Shown: piece by piece, positions 17,309 to 34,800 of the stretch | Layout of the letters: each line of letters starts with the position of its first letter | Position numbering within the stretch: position 1 is the stretch's first letter | Origin: Oryzias latipes | Lineage: Eukaryota > Chordata > Actinopteri > Beloniformes > Adrianichthyidae | NCBI RefSeq assembly: GCF_002234675.1 | Contig: NC_019875.2 | Location: 26,130,299 to 26,194,298 of the forward strand | Reading direction: 5' to 3' | Length of the DNA: 64,000 nucleotides | The notes under the pieces: model-generated | Told to the model about the DNA's origin: nothing | The model's input: only the letters and a program-made list of their open reading frames with translations | The model's database searches: none | Position numbers and translations under genes: made by a program

Positions 17309-17514
17309 AACCCTTGTGCAATCCTAGGCACTTTAACATTGGGAGTTGGGTCATCTTGACCCACTAGACAGTGCGCTGAACCTTTTTTCTTAAATTTTTG
17401 AACCTTACTGGCGTCCATGGATTTCATGAAATCTTTCCACCTTTATCCACCTTTGTCATGGTAGGGAGAACACGTCAATGCAAGGGTGGGGTCATCTAAG
17501 ATAGCATAAGGGTT
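17309..17514. mobile_element. Small terminal-inverted-repeat element (MITE), copy A
   Basis: The 206-bp element begins aacccttgtgcaatcctagg and ends gatagcataagggtt, which are inverted versions of one another. Its interior, including gtcatcttgacccactagac and ctttccacctttatccacc, matches copy B at 40610-40827 in the opposite orientation over its whole length. It has no coding capacity. The transposase superfamily is not clear from the sequence. Confidence 0.8.
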
Positions 17515-17693
17515 AAAAAAAAAAGAGGCAGCCAACCATGAAGGCAGGATAATAGTAAAAGAAAAAATAAACAAAGTCAGGCGGATGAACAGATCACCCT
17601 GATGTGTTTATGTAAGGAAAACTGTGGAACCAAAAGTTTAGATTGACACAAATAAAGAATGACAAAAAGCAAACAAAACTTTGCGCTGTTCAG

Positions 17694-17703
17694 TTTATTT
17701 ATT
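17694..17703 (-). terminator. tubb2b: Polyadenylation signals of the beta-tubulin gene
   Basis: Overlapping AATAAATAAA on the minus strand, about 290 bases downstream of the tubulin stop codon at 17994. This implies a 3' UTR of about 300 bases. Confidence 0.55.
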
Positions 17704-17993
17704 TTGGACTACAGACCATCGGTGCACGGTGTTACAAAACTGTGTCAAGGACAAGATTGTACTTTTTTCTGAAGCTGGCAAATCATGACTAAGAAAAAGA
17801 AAATTGAATATTTTTCTGCTGTAATTGCGGTTGCAAGACTTGTCAGTTGAAGCTATTTCTACATGAAGCACTGTTTCTGCTAAAGAATATCTCAGAACTA
17901 TCTTCACAATGCAATGTTTGGCAAACACCTGGATTTCTGGCATTCCTCACATGTAATCTGGAACTACTTCAAAGTCATGAAAGCAGTTTTAGA

Positions 17994-22541
<4,548 letters not shown>

Positions 22542-22726
22542 GGCGAGCTGTGGATTCGAGCGCAGAGCTGTTCTGTCGTCGTCTTCACTGCTGTCCGCTC
22601 TTTAGTCGGTGCGTTTCCCCAAAATCAGCACTAACCTCATTTCTATGGGCTGAGCGTTCAGTCGGTGTGATGCGTAAAAATGCAGCCAGTCGGATGACGT
22701 TCGTCGCAGCGCAACATCTCTGTCAG

Positions 22727-22731
22727 CCAAT
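22727..22731 (-). promoter_or_regulatory. tubb2b: Inverted CCAAT box upstream of beta-tubulin
   Basis: AGCCAATCGG on the plus strand, about 190 bases 5' of the tubulin ATG. An NF-Y site in this orientation is active in many housekeeping and cell-cycle promoters. A TGACGT (CRE-like) core lies at 22696-22701. The surrounding DNA is richer in CpG than the introns. No convincing TATA box was seen. Confidence 0.4.
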
Positions 22732-24829
22732 CGGAGCGCCGCGCTTTGATGCAGTGGAGCGGAGGATGGTGCCGCATCACCCCCTGACATCAGCCTGTCC
22801 TGAGCACGCAGAGACAATTTCTGCACTTTTCTGATGCTCTGCTGGTCCTGGAATATACAGTTATATAGTAAGATGCTTAAAACACCCTAAAAAGACAACA
22901 ATCAGTGTAAAAAAAAAAGGTTAAATAAGCCTTCATTGTGACTCAATCAGGGTCATTGATTTGAAAATCTCCCAGTTTTCCTGAAGCATCTCTTCTGAGT
23001 CAACAGTCACCACAGCATTTCTTATTCTGACTGCGGCCTAACACTTCTCTGACAGACAGCTGGTAAAGGCAAATGTCTGTCTGTCTGTCTGTCTAAATAC
23101 AGATAAATCGTGAAATTTGGTTAAAAATAGTAGAAAATGCTTTAATAGTAAAAACAGAAAAGCTTTGGATAAACTTATACTCTATCTTAGCCTTTTATCA
23201 TTTAACTTGAAGCTGATTGTCATTTCTGATGCCGGATTAGTTTTTTTTTAGTTATAAGTCTTGTCTTGTTAAAAAAATGCCTTCAAAAAAGAAAAATCCG
23301 CCTTACCCATTGCATTGCCTTTACCTAATGAATTCTATGACTTTATGTCCTTTGTGATTTCATGTTTATTATACAATTAACGGCATGAAGCCCATTGAGG
23401 CGACTGTTGTTGCGATCTTGGGCTATATAGATAAAATTGAATTTAAATGAATTAAAAAAGAATATCTGGCCAGGAAGTAACTTATAAACTGGTTCCATTA
23501 GAGGTTTCATCCATTTAGAAAGGGAGGCCACAAAATTCAACCCAGTTATGATTCACCCATCTGTGTTTTGCGTTTTAACTTTTTTCCATAGTTTTTCTTC
23601 AAAATAAAGGAAAATAGTTGTATGCATGTCTTTTGTCCAGTCTGCAGGGGTTTACTAGTCTTGCACTTTGTGGTACTTTATAAAAAATGCAACATAAATA
23701 AAGACTGATTTGATTTTTTTTATTTTGTATTTAATGAGCAGGAAATATAATTTAAATTAGGATCGGTGCGTTTTTAGAAATGCCGTTTTTCGATGCCCCA
23801 TTCAAACCGTCTGTGATTGCATGAGAACTGAAGCCAATCCCAGCTGCAAATGAACAAAAGGGGGGATAAAAATGGGGATGGATGTGTGCCACACCTTATT
23901 TATTTAATAAAACACTTATGTAACACAAGAGCCCAGTCTTTCAATGAAGTAAAGACCTTTGCTTATTCATCAGCATCAAGATCATATTAGGTTTTTTCTC
24001 TTTTATTTGAGGTTTTTAGCACTTTGTGTTGTTCTTTTCCAGGAAAAAAAATTATTATAAGTACAAATAATCACAATGATCATATCCAGCTGCGTTTTTA
24101 ATTTGACTGAAGGTGCAAACCTGCATTTTCCGTTCTTTAAACTGGTTTAAAAAAGATTTTTCATCAAGACAAATATACGTTTTTGCTAGAATACGGCAAT
24201 AACCTAACCACTGTATTTACCAATCTTAAACAGATGAAGGGTTAACCCCTTTTGAAAAAAATAATACTTTCCTAAAGTAACTTATCAGTTTTTTTATGGT
24301 CTAAAAGATTAAAAAATAACAGAAATCTGTTATAACTTCTGTAAAAACTGTTTTCTACAAACTCAAAGTTCATTTTTTCACCTGGATACAGTTAGGAAAG
24401 ATGATCAAATGATTCATATTTGCATTAAGGTGGAGCACTTAAGTGTTAACCAACTACATTCTTGACATTTTAATAAGCAAAAGTAGAGAAATCTTTCTAG
24501 AGTTGAAGGTATTTCTGCTCAGTTTGCAATGATCCATATTTAGTAAAACAGGAAACTACACATGAAGGGCTAGCATGCTGGTCAGAGGGAAAGGGGACGA
24601 CCTCATTACCGGCAGCAGTTACTCATAAAAACATGATGGTTCTTTTGTGAAGGAAGCATCTCTGACAGGATGGCTGGGGGCCGTTTTCCTTTGTTGATAG
24701 TTTAAACTTGTAGCAACAATATGTTGTATATAAATAAAATAAAATTGAATTATTTATTTTCATCCGTTTGATCAAACTAAAATGGCATAAAGCAGAAATT
24801 CCGAGGCACAATTTAATCAATAAATAGTG
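22732..24829. other. Intergenic region upstream of beta-tubulin
   Basis: AT-rich DNA without a recognisable exon. It includes a short (CTGT)n run at 23074-23094 and a fragment with gaagccaatcccagctgc near 23832 that resembles the fish repeat at 19145. Nothing else is supportable. Confidence 0.5.
23074..23094. repeat. (CTGT)n short tandem repeat
   Basis: About five tetranucleotide units. Confidence 0.9.
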
Positions 24830-27364
24830 GTTTATTTTAACAACAGGTATGGCTTATGTACAAGTGCGTCATGTCAGTTAAAACAACAACAAACTGAAAC
24901 TAAAGAAGTGAAACTTAGAATTGTACAATCCATGATTTTACATTCATTCAATTCTCCAGTTCAGGAGATGTTAGGTCAATCAGCAGGGGTAAGACTTCAT
25001 CACATCTGGTCTTACCATCCCGTGCTATTATTTCTGAGCCTTCATCTTAAGAAAAGTGGATGAATCCACGATAACTATTTACAACAACAAAACCCAACCT
25101 TCTCCTTTTTTTTTTTTTTGCTTTACCAACTATGACAGAGTAACAATCAAGCCCATGGCTGGTGCTAACTGTGCTTTCACTGAACTCCGTGCTAAGCTAA
25201 AGCGATCTTCGCTCAGTGAAAAGAGCTGCAGGTCAGAAATGGAAGTAACAGAACTCAGACGTGACACTGATTGTGTTGTGCTGTGTCACTGGATTTGCAC
25301 CTGTGATTCTATAAAATGGAGCACGACATTCACAGAAGAGTTGATGTGCGGCCACTGCAGGCAATGTGTCACATGCCTTTCACATTTGGATGAAAAAAAA
25401 AAAAAAGATGAACTAGCAGCATCCAAAACTCCCATCCATCTTCCCTTTTTTCTTTGTTTCTACTGTAAAGGAGCAAAGTCTAAACATCGTACGTTTGCAG
25501 TTCATTGTGCTCTGAGGTGCAGCAGGATGATGTACATACTGTATTGCTTGACATGAGACGACAAAGTTATTAAAAATAATGGAGATGTGTTATTCTTAAT
25601 TTAAAATAACCTGAATTCATTCATCAACAGAGCTTTTATTGCTCCCTATATGCTGAGTTTGAGGAAACCACCCACTTGATGAGTCAATCAGTGCACACAG
25701 AATTGAACCATGGTAAAGAAGGTTTTCAGAGGAGAACCACTAAATAAACTAAAAGAACTCCCTGGATTTATAATCTGAGTAATATCACATTTGAAATGAA
25801 AGGACACCATTTCATTGGCTTCATAGTTTTACAGTACTGCATTGCTATTATTATGCAATAATTTGGTCTTTTACAAGCCCCCCTTTTTCATCTTCATAGT
25901 CATGATGGAGCCGATCCCAGCTGAGGGAAGAGTTTACAAATTCATCAGAGAGCCAGTCATAAACATTATTATTATTAGTTTCAGTGTAAACGTCCTTTTA
26001 AAGACAAATATTACAACTTTAAAACATAAAAAAGTAGAAGAACTGTCAAGTTTCCGACTTGTTCAAGTCAAGTATGCAGCCATCCACAGGTGGATGTGGA
26101 CTTTTAAAGAAAAAAAAAAGTGCTTTCTCCATTGAAATGTCTTTTTGTCAAGTGTATTGCAATTTTCTTTTTCAATGTAATCGCAGCTGTGTGTGAATGA
26201 ATCTATGAACACATCGACTAATGGAAAACAGAAGATTGTTGGTGCAGCAACAGTTGGCAATCACATCAAACTTATTGGAGTCTACAGGTTTTCTTTCAAA
26301 AAGTAAAAATAAGATAAAAGACTTTTTGCAATTTAATAGCTTTTTTTTTAACAACTTCACAATTAATTTCATGCTCCCCCCCCCCCTAACTGCACAAAAA
26401 GTGCCAGCACATTAGAGTGCCACAAATACTGTAAGAAGGATGTATAGTTCTGTACATTAAGGAGAGATTTTTTAAATGCCTTCAAAATAATACTTTGAAA
26501 CTCCAGCTCAATTATTCATTTACTTACACAATCACACGTACAAACAAAGATGTTGCATTCCACTGATTTGGAGTACCTTAATAGACAATATTGCTCTATT
26601 TTCCCCAATATGGAAGTTCTTACAATAAGCCACATGTTGAAAAAAAAAGCTGATTTTTTTTTCATTTCCTCTAAATGGCCAAACACTCATAAAGCTTGCA
26701 TTTATTTTATATTTATCCATCTTCTGAATAGGGATTTACAGTGTACTGGTGTTTCCTCAAACAGGCAAACACAGTACAGCCATAGACTTTTTGGCACTAC
26801 TTCTAAATTTTGGTTTCAGTCAAAAGAGTTTGGTAAAACTGAGAAAAAGGGGGATACTCCAATTTGGATGATTTGAATTAGCAGAAAAATACTTCATTCA
26901 GGTTTTCTTTCTTTATACAAGTAAGGCGAGATCTTCATACAAATGTGTAAGAGAAATCCAAGCAAAAGTACCTCTTTTTTGTTTCTAACATCTTTGCATT
27001 TCTTTACCAGAGATGATGACAGAGCTTCACCCTGTAATGGCGGGCACCATCTTCAAAATGACAAAGATTTCCCACGTTTGTTTACATCCAAGTATTTTCT
27101 GCGCTGGTGATTTCCAGTGACATTCCTGACGAGTGGAGGCTTCCGGTCACAAACCAGCGTGCGGCACACCTTCACTCCTGCAGTCTCAGTTATTGGCTAA
27201 ATGCACATAGAGGGGTCGGGGTGAGGGAGTTGCAAATCTGCGAGTCGACCCTTGTCGACTGGAGTGGTAACATTCACCGGCTCCCACCGCCCGCTGTGGT
27301 ATCACTATGGGATGCTCCCCTTTGTAAAACACTTAAAGCTTAATTTCTGTGCTGCAGCACTGGC
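24830..27364 (-). other. slc22a23: Probable long 3' UTR of SLC22A23
   Basis: About 2.5 kb of non-coding sequence lies downstream of the stop codon at 27365-27367. An AATAAA on the minus strand lies at 24830-24835 (tttatt on plus). No splice-flanked exon interrupts it, and mammalian SLC22A23 mRNAs also have long 3' UTRs. The end point is a guess; nearer hexamers could be used. Confidence 0.35.
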
Positions 27365-28817
27365 TCACAAAGATATCGTACCGTCGATGGAGTCGTTTTC
27401 TGTTGTGGCACTCTCCCCATCTCTGGCCAAGGGGACACCAGAATCTATGGGGGAGGACACTGTACACTCTATTAGAGAGGCAGGAGCCGGTCCTGAAGAG
27501 TCTGGATCTGTGACAGAATGTGATACTGAATCAGGCTGAGAGTCTGTGACAGTCAGTGAGGTGGAATCTGGAGATGAGCTGTGAACTATGTCTGTGACAG
27601 GAAGGATGGAAGGACATGATACGGGAGCGTTAATAGGTTGTATTTTTGAGGGAGGGACAGAGTCCACTGAGGGTTTGTGACCCAAGTCAACATGTGTAGA
27701 AGTTTCAGAAAAAGGGAGCAAACTTTGAGGATCTTGAGGAGATGTATCTGGAGGACAGGGAGAAGAACAATCTAGCTGAGATTCATCTACTGTTTGTGAC
27801 TGAAGGGGAATGTCATTGTGTGGAGCTACAGAGGGCGAGGGAGGAATGTCAATGTCTGTTACTGGAACTGGGGAGGGAGAAGGAGATGGAGGGGCTGAGG
27901 CAGGGAGAGGGGTGTCCTCTAAAGGCGCTTGACTTTTCTCAGAAACAAAGAGGTCAGACTTGGGGATGGTTGCATCCAAGTCACTTTCCAAAGGATTTGG
28001 GGGCTCTTCCGTGGAGCTCGGAGGGACATCATGGATGGGTGTGGTGCAAACCGGTGAAGAGTTGGACACAGTCTGCGGGGCGTCATGAGGGGAAGGATCT
28101 GTTGAAGCTGCAGGACCTGAGTCATCTATAGGTGTGGGGGACAGGGTGATGCTATCCAATTTCAGAGGGATGTATTCTGCCTTTGACTCAACAGAATTCA
28201 AAACTATTGCAAAAGGTTCTTCATCAGACAAAAGTGGGTCAGTGGCACACGGGGCTTTGTGTAAAGGACTGGAAGACAGCAGGTGCTCTTGGCTGGCACA
28301 GATGACACTATCCTTACCCAACCCTGCTGCAGAGGTTGGCGATGAAGATGATACAGAGTGACCATTAGGGTCCTTCGGCTCAGAATTGCTATGTTGGACC
28401 TCTGTGACCACGGTGGCGGTCATGTTGCCGTGCATCTGAGCAGTCAGTTCAATAGCAGACGATGCCGTGGACTCCATGGTTGACACTACAGCTGTGCCCA
28501 CCTCATGGAGTGGGGTGTCACTCACTCGGCTGTAGTCCTTGCCACTTTGCGACTGGGGCAGCAGATGGCTGTTTTCTCTGTGTCTCAGCGACTGCAGAAG
28601 GGGTTCCCGAGTGTAGCTCTCTCCATCTGGCAGGGTCTCGGGGAGGGACTTAGAGCGGGGCTCGGGCAGCAGCAGAATGCAGATGATGCAAATGAGAGTG
28701 CAGCAGGCAAAAATGATGTGGTGAAGAAAATAGCCCTTCTGATTGTGCAGCTCCATGATGGGTGCAGTGAGCATGCCGAAGCCAGCGCTGGCCAGGACCA
28801 GACCCACACCACCCCCC
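27365..28817 (-). other. slc22a23: SLC22A23 exon 10: last membrane segments plus very long cytoplasmic tail
   Basis: The exon encodes residues 506-989. Residues to about 556 hold the last membrane spans (YFLHHIIFACCTLICIICIL). The next 60 or so (LPETLPDGESYTREPLL, then GKDYSRVSD) align with the end of the human protein. From about residue 615 the frame stays open for roughly 370 further codons, rich in Ser, Pro, Asp and Thr, with repeated short patterns such as SxxPxxxxDxP. No membrane segment or known domain is visible there. The stop is TGA at 27365-27367. Confidence 0.8.
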
Positions 28818-31800
28818 CTGCAGGAAGACAGAGAACAGCCTCATGACTATTCTAGGGCTCACAGTTTTCGTTAGCATTTCTCAAATGTAAACCTCTCGTG
28901 TGACATTTTATCAGACAGCAGCAGAGAGCGCTGTAAGGCTGCAATGACTTTCACTAAATGGTTGCCAATCCGTTCTTGTTTTTGCACAAATCCACCACCA
29001 GATGTCGCCCTTGCAAAAGTTTTATCAGAGTAACATTTTTTTTCAAACTCTAGGCAAGGGACATCTAGAAAAGTGTCTTGTAATCTTAAAGGGGTACAGC
29101 ACAAGTAATTTCTTGTGGGATAACTTGGATGCTAATGGTGGGAAGAGCTGCTAATCCATCTGACCACTAAACCGCCTGGCAACAAACAATAATCCAGTCT
29201 TAATAATATATCAAAATAAATGCTCCAAATAAGCAGCCTATCACACTGATTTTTATTTTAACATCTGATATATTTAAGATAATGTTATATGAAAACCCCC
29301 AAATGCTGATGGTACAGTCCAAGTCTTGCTTACCTGATCACAGTGGGCGTGATCTCAGCACAGAAGAAAATGCTCAGGTTGCTGACTGCGTGGGAGGAGA
29401 ACATACCGATGATGGAAAAGGCGATGGAGAAGTTTTTATTCAGGGTATCCGAGCTTTCAGCTGGAGAAGGGACAGACAGAAACAGATTACACCAGAATCA
29501 ATTAGTTTGTGGGAAAAATATATTATAAAAATGTAGTTCTTTCATAAACTTATTTTTTATACTATGAAAAACAATTCTACTCATAACATCAAAACATGGC
29601 ATCACTAGTTTATCTAAAACTATTTGCTCTGAAACTGGAGATTTAATTTAAGTTATTCAATGAAAAAAATGATTAAAATAAAAAAATAAAAACTCTATCG
29701 TAAGTTTTCAGTTACTTAACTGGATATCAGGTTTGTGTCGAAATCATAACAGAAATAACAGACTAATAAAAATCCCACTCATAGAAATATTAAATAAATT
29801 AGCTTTGGATCAGCTTTTACTTAATTTAAACCCCAAAACTTGCAAGTCTGGCATTAGTCCCTTTTGTTTTAACAAAGCAACTCTTTTGAAACTTGGCCTG
29901 ACCCTTCCAGAACCCAAACTTTATGCACTTACAATGTTAATCAGCCTCTTTGTTGCATGTTTTAGTCAGGACCCGCATGACGATAGCTGATCCCAATTTC
30001 ACTGTTAAACTTTGCTGCTGTGGTTTATACAGTTTTGACTGATTAACCCAAAACATTGAATCCTTTTAAATTCCACTGAACCACACAGCTTTCACAATCA
30101 TTTTTATTCTTTATGGGGGGGTCAGCGCAAAACTTGTCAGGTTTTGAGAAGCTTTGACCCAGTTTTACTATTTTCCGTGTGATCACCAGCAGATTTACTC
30201 AACATCGACCAACATCTGGGCACTTCTGCTTGATGAAAGTCTGAGTCTTTCACTTCATCGCTTACTGTTGAATAACTTTTTGAAACTAATTTCCTAATGC
30301 TCCCTGTGTAGTGACAATAAAGTATTCTATTCTATTTAAGCCTTTGTGGCCTTTCTTTTGTCAAACCTGCAAGTTTTCTGGAGAACATAATGCTTTCTGC
30401 TCTTTATTGCCTTTCATGTTTAGTAAAAACATATGTTTAGATAAAAGCATTCATCATCTAAATAAAAATACATGTTTTGTGTTGCATCAAGTGATTGTGG
30501 ATCCATTGCTGCAGAACTTTTTCAGTGAAAGGCTCTCACCTTTTTGCATAGTCAAATTCAGCTAGTTCCTATTTTTTCTTCTCTCTTCATCCTGCCTTGC
30601 ATGAGTAACAAATCCTCATAATCACTTTTTAGATGCATCTAGACGCACTTCTAGTTTAGTTGCAACACCAAAAATAAGACCTACCCAGAAATAAACGTGC
30701 AAATAAAAGTCAATAAAAAGCTATTATTGGTTGAATATTGGTCATTATAAATAAAAAATGTGGGCTGAGGCATCGAGATCAGAGGAGCTGAGTCTGAACG
30801 AGGACTCGGTGTGAGAAAAAAAAAAGGGAAAAAAACTGATAGAACGCAACACTGAGCAGCAAGAGCCTCACCCTGTTTAACATTAGAGAGGTAAATAAAT
30901 GAACAGGAGCATAATCAGATCTAAGGACTTCATTATGGCTATCTGCAAGGCTTGAAATGGCGAGATAAAATATGGACAGGTCATTTTCTAAAAGCTCAGA
31001 AAGAAAATGCAGCCACTGTAACCCAAACACAACACTCTTTACATGAATAACTACAATAACACAAATGATGACAAACCATTTGCTATTAGAATACAAAATA
31101 AAATAGCTGCATAACAAAATAAGAGGAAGCAAAAAATTGGATTTCCTAACGAAAATCCAGATCCACTTACCAATATTCAGGTGTGCGCTGTACTTCCCCA
31201 ACACTGCAGAGAGATAAAGACAAATATGCATCAGTGAGAAACACACTTGGAAAAAAAATCAATTCAGGCACTCAAACAGCAGGAAACATTAAACACAAAA
31301 GTGTTTACTTCTGCGGGTCAAACAGCTTCAGAGAAAGGGTAAAAACAGATTTATGAGTTATTGAGTCCAACTTGCTTGTAACTGAATAAACAGGGATGTA
31401 CAGTTTTGATCATTCAATGGACTTTTTGGTAAACATTGACTAAACTTGTGTAATGGTAAGAGGTTAGTCAAGTCCACACAGTTAAAAGCCTCAAACACGT
31501 ATGTTTTACAAGGGAAAGGTGGAAGCAAAAACAGCCAAAGTCTTTCTAGTTTCACATTTGAAAGCAGTAAATGCATCTCTGCACTTCTCGTTTGGACACA
31601 ATTATAAAATACACAACTTTTGTTTTTATTGTAAAAAAAGGGATTTCGTTGAATATTGGACAAGTTTCCGTCAGGGAAAAAACGGTGTTCAAAGAAAATC
31701 TGCAACTTGACATGATTGCAACTAAAAAACAAAAACCCTGAAGCTTGGTCATGTCTTTTCAGATTGATCCCTGTGATGAATGTAAACAAAACAAAAAAAC

Positions 31801-34800
31801 ATCTGTTATCCAAATAGGAAATCTGGGGGGTATTCCAGACAGCAAGATTAAACTACCCTGACTTTAACCCTGAAGTCTGGCTGAAGTCTGCCTGAACTTG
31901 CTTACTCTGGGTATGTCGGTTCCAAAAGACCGGATATGAGTTAGCGTGATTACGCTCGACTTGGTAACCCTGGGTTAATGCACGTGCACGGAAAGTACAT
32001 AAAGACATTCTCAATTCTCAATGGATCGTCGATTTCCAGAGTCACCATGGAAACGCGTGGAGTACAAAAGAGAGCGCTATACTTTAGTGAGATGGAGTCT
32101 GAGATTTTAATGACAGCGTATGAAGATTATACGCCCATCAAAAAAGTAACACGGCTGCATCAGAGTTTCTGTTTGAAGAAAAATGACAGAAAGAGTTAAC
32201 GCACTAGTTTCTGATTTTATTTCCAATTAAATTGTGATGTATATATATACAACTTAGAAAATTTAAATGAATTGATTTAATTGGTAACAAGTAATTGAGT
32301 TACATTTATTCAATCTAATTTCTTATGTCTATCCAACTCAATAATTGTTTATACAACTCAAATTTACATATTTATCTAAATAAATGTCATATTACTTCAA
32401 TTCAATTAAATGTTTTTCCACATTAATTTATGGTACTTCTTGAACTCTCATATGTCCAAGTTAGAGGCGGCAGATTTTCTCATTTTTATAAAATTAAAAT
32501 AAATGATACAGTGTGGATTTACATTATATACCATGCAGTTAATGTATCATGACCCTGACTGTGACTTCAGTTTTTGTACTATATTAATGCACTAGGGGTG
32601 CTAAATAAGCTCATCATCCTCCCCCTGCCTCTCACTCATTGTGCAGAAAGAATCAAACATAACAGGGCAAAATAATGCGGCAAAACTCAGTAAAACAGCT
32701 ACAACTAAACATATTTAGACAAAAACCTACACTTGTACCCAAATCCGTCCAGACAGGCAAAGGGAATGGTATCCCACAATTCCTTGTGCTGTCGATTTAA
32801 CAGCAGCACCAAAGCCACACCTACTTAATTGAATTAATTTGAATGAAAGTAAAATAAATATCTGATAACTACGTGTTATTTTTAAGTTGCCTGAACTCAA
32901 AAAAATGATTTATCTTAACTGAAGCAAACAATTAAGTTAGATCAATGTAAAAAGTTTATCTCTACAACATGGATACGTGGTCTTATCACCCTCTCATGGT
33001 GGAAAAAGTATTATTTGAGCTTCTTCATCCACTAAATCATCTTCAAATGGACACGTCATGCTGCTTCACCTCTCTGAAAACACACTAACCTTCAACTAAA
33101 CCTGCTCCAGACCAGGTTATGTTCAGAGTATGAGTTACTATGGGAACTAAGCATACCCTAAAACATACCTCTGTTTTTGGAACCGACAGCTGAGGTTATC
33201 CGCTTCCTTAGCCTCAAACTTACCGTGGTAACTAGCATAACCTGCTTTCTGGAATACCCCCCTGCTCCCAACTGAATGGAGGTCTTGCTTAAGCTTTTAT
33301 GGCATTGGTTCAGATGAAATAATGTCAGCATAACAGTAAAATCCAGCTGGTTCTCTTTAAAAACATACAATATGCCCTTAGATTGGTTTTCACAATAAAA
33401 GTTTTAAGGTTTTGACTAAAATGTTTCCAAATGTTTTTGCTCTCTTGGAGTTTTTTTTTTTTTTTTTTGGTTTTTATAATAAAAACATTTAAATAATATC
33501 TTATAAAGAATCCTGCATTTTGTGTTGTAATGCTAACAATTCAAAGGAAAACATTGTAGATCAAACTTTAATGGTTTGTTTTTTACATTTTGTGCGGGAC
33601 TTCTTTTTAAGAGTTAAGAGCTGAAACATCTCCATAATTTCATCCAGGTCATGGCAGTGCCAGATCAGCAAGTTTTTCTTCTTTATAGCTCTTATGCAAC
33701 CTATTGACCTGATAGCCGTCGTTTTATATTTGATTAATTGACTCATTTTAGGCTAATAGTTTTCCAATAAATAAATGTAGCCAGATGCATTTAGGAATCC
33801 ACCAATGTACTTCCTGTCATTGCTCCCTCATAATTTTTCCTGCTTAAGGGGAAATCTGGAGATGTTTCAAGTCTTGAATATGTTTCTAGCTTAACTTAAT
33901 TTACTTTTAAGAGGTTATGTAATGTTAAGGACTTCCAGCCACAGTAAAACCGCATCATCTACACCAGAGGGTGTTTCATTGACCAGGAGAAGGAGATGCT
34001 TTTGACGTGACACTCACAGTTAAGCAGCCCCAGCTGCAGCAGCGACGCCAGGGCGGTGATTATCATGAACATAAGAAGGCCTCCACGTCGGCCCATCAAG
34101 CCGACAGCCGGGCACAGAGCAATGCACGACGCCACTGCAATGCCCGCCATAGTGTAATAATCTGCATAGAAGTTTAGGAGCATGGGTTCTTGGACTTCCT
34201 GATCCATCAAGCTGCGAGCGAAGCAGTGGTGGATCCCATAGCCTGTTAGCCTGGACGAGGAGTAAACAAAAGAAATGATTAGCAAAGAAAACGATGCGCG
34301 GTTCCACAGACAAAGAGGGAAACGTTGGATTATAGACACAACAAGAAAAAAAGAGAAGAAAGAGAAATAACAGCAATATATATATATGTATATATAACGA
34401 CGGAGTACAGACAGGGGAGGAAAAGACAATATAATTTCCTGTAGCATGGCATCACCACGTACGCCTGAAAGGGCTCATAGGTAAACAGACAGAGAAACCG
34501 AAAGAGAAAAAAATACAAGCAAACATTCACATCCTGCTGTGGGATAGTCTAATGTTTCCCAAAGACAAAACTCATGAAATATGTATGTTGACTGAGGGAG
34601 GAAGGGACACAGGGGTAAAGCTAAACTGCATCTGCCGAGCTGCAGAGCCGATTTCAGATAGAGGGATGACAAGAGAGGAGATCCCATCTGAGATGAAAGC
34701 AGAGAAGAGCACCAACATGGAAGCAACGCCCAATGATCAATGCTGTATTGATCATCCTGGAGAATAATAACAGCATTTTGACGGGCGAAAACTGGCTCTA

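Noticed and set aside
27742..28131. Plus-strand frames of 75-129 codons over SLC22A23 exon 10
   Set aside because: They are antisense shadows of the long tail exon. No domain, start context or splice flanks were seen.
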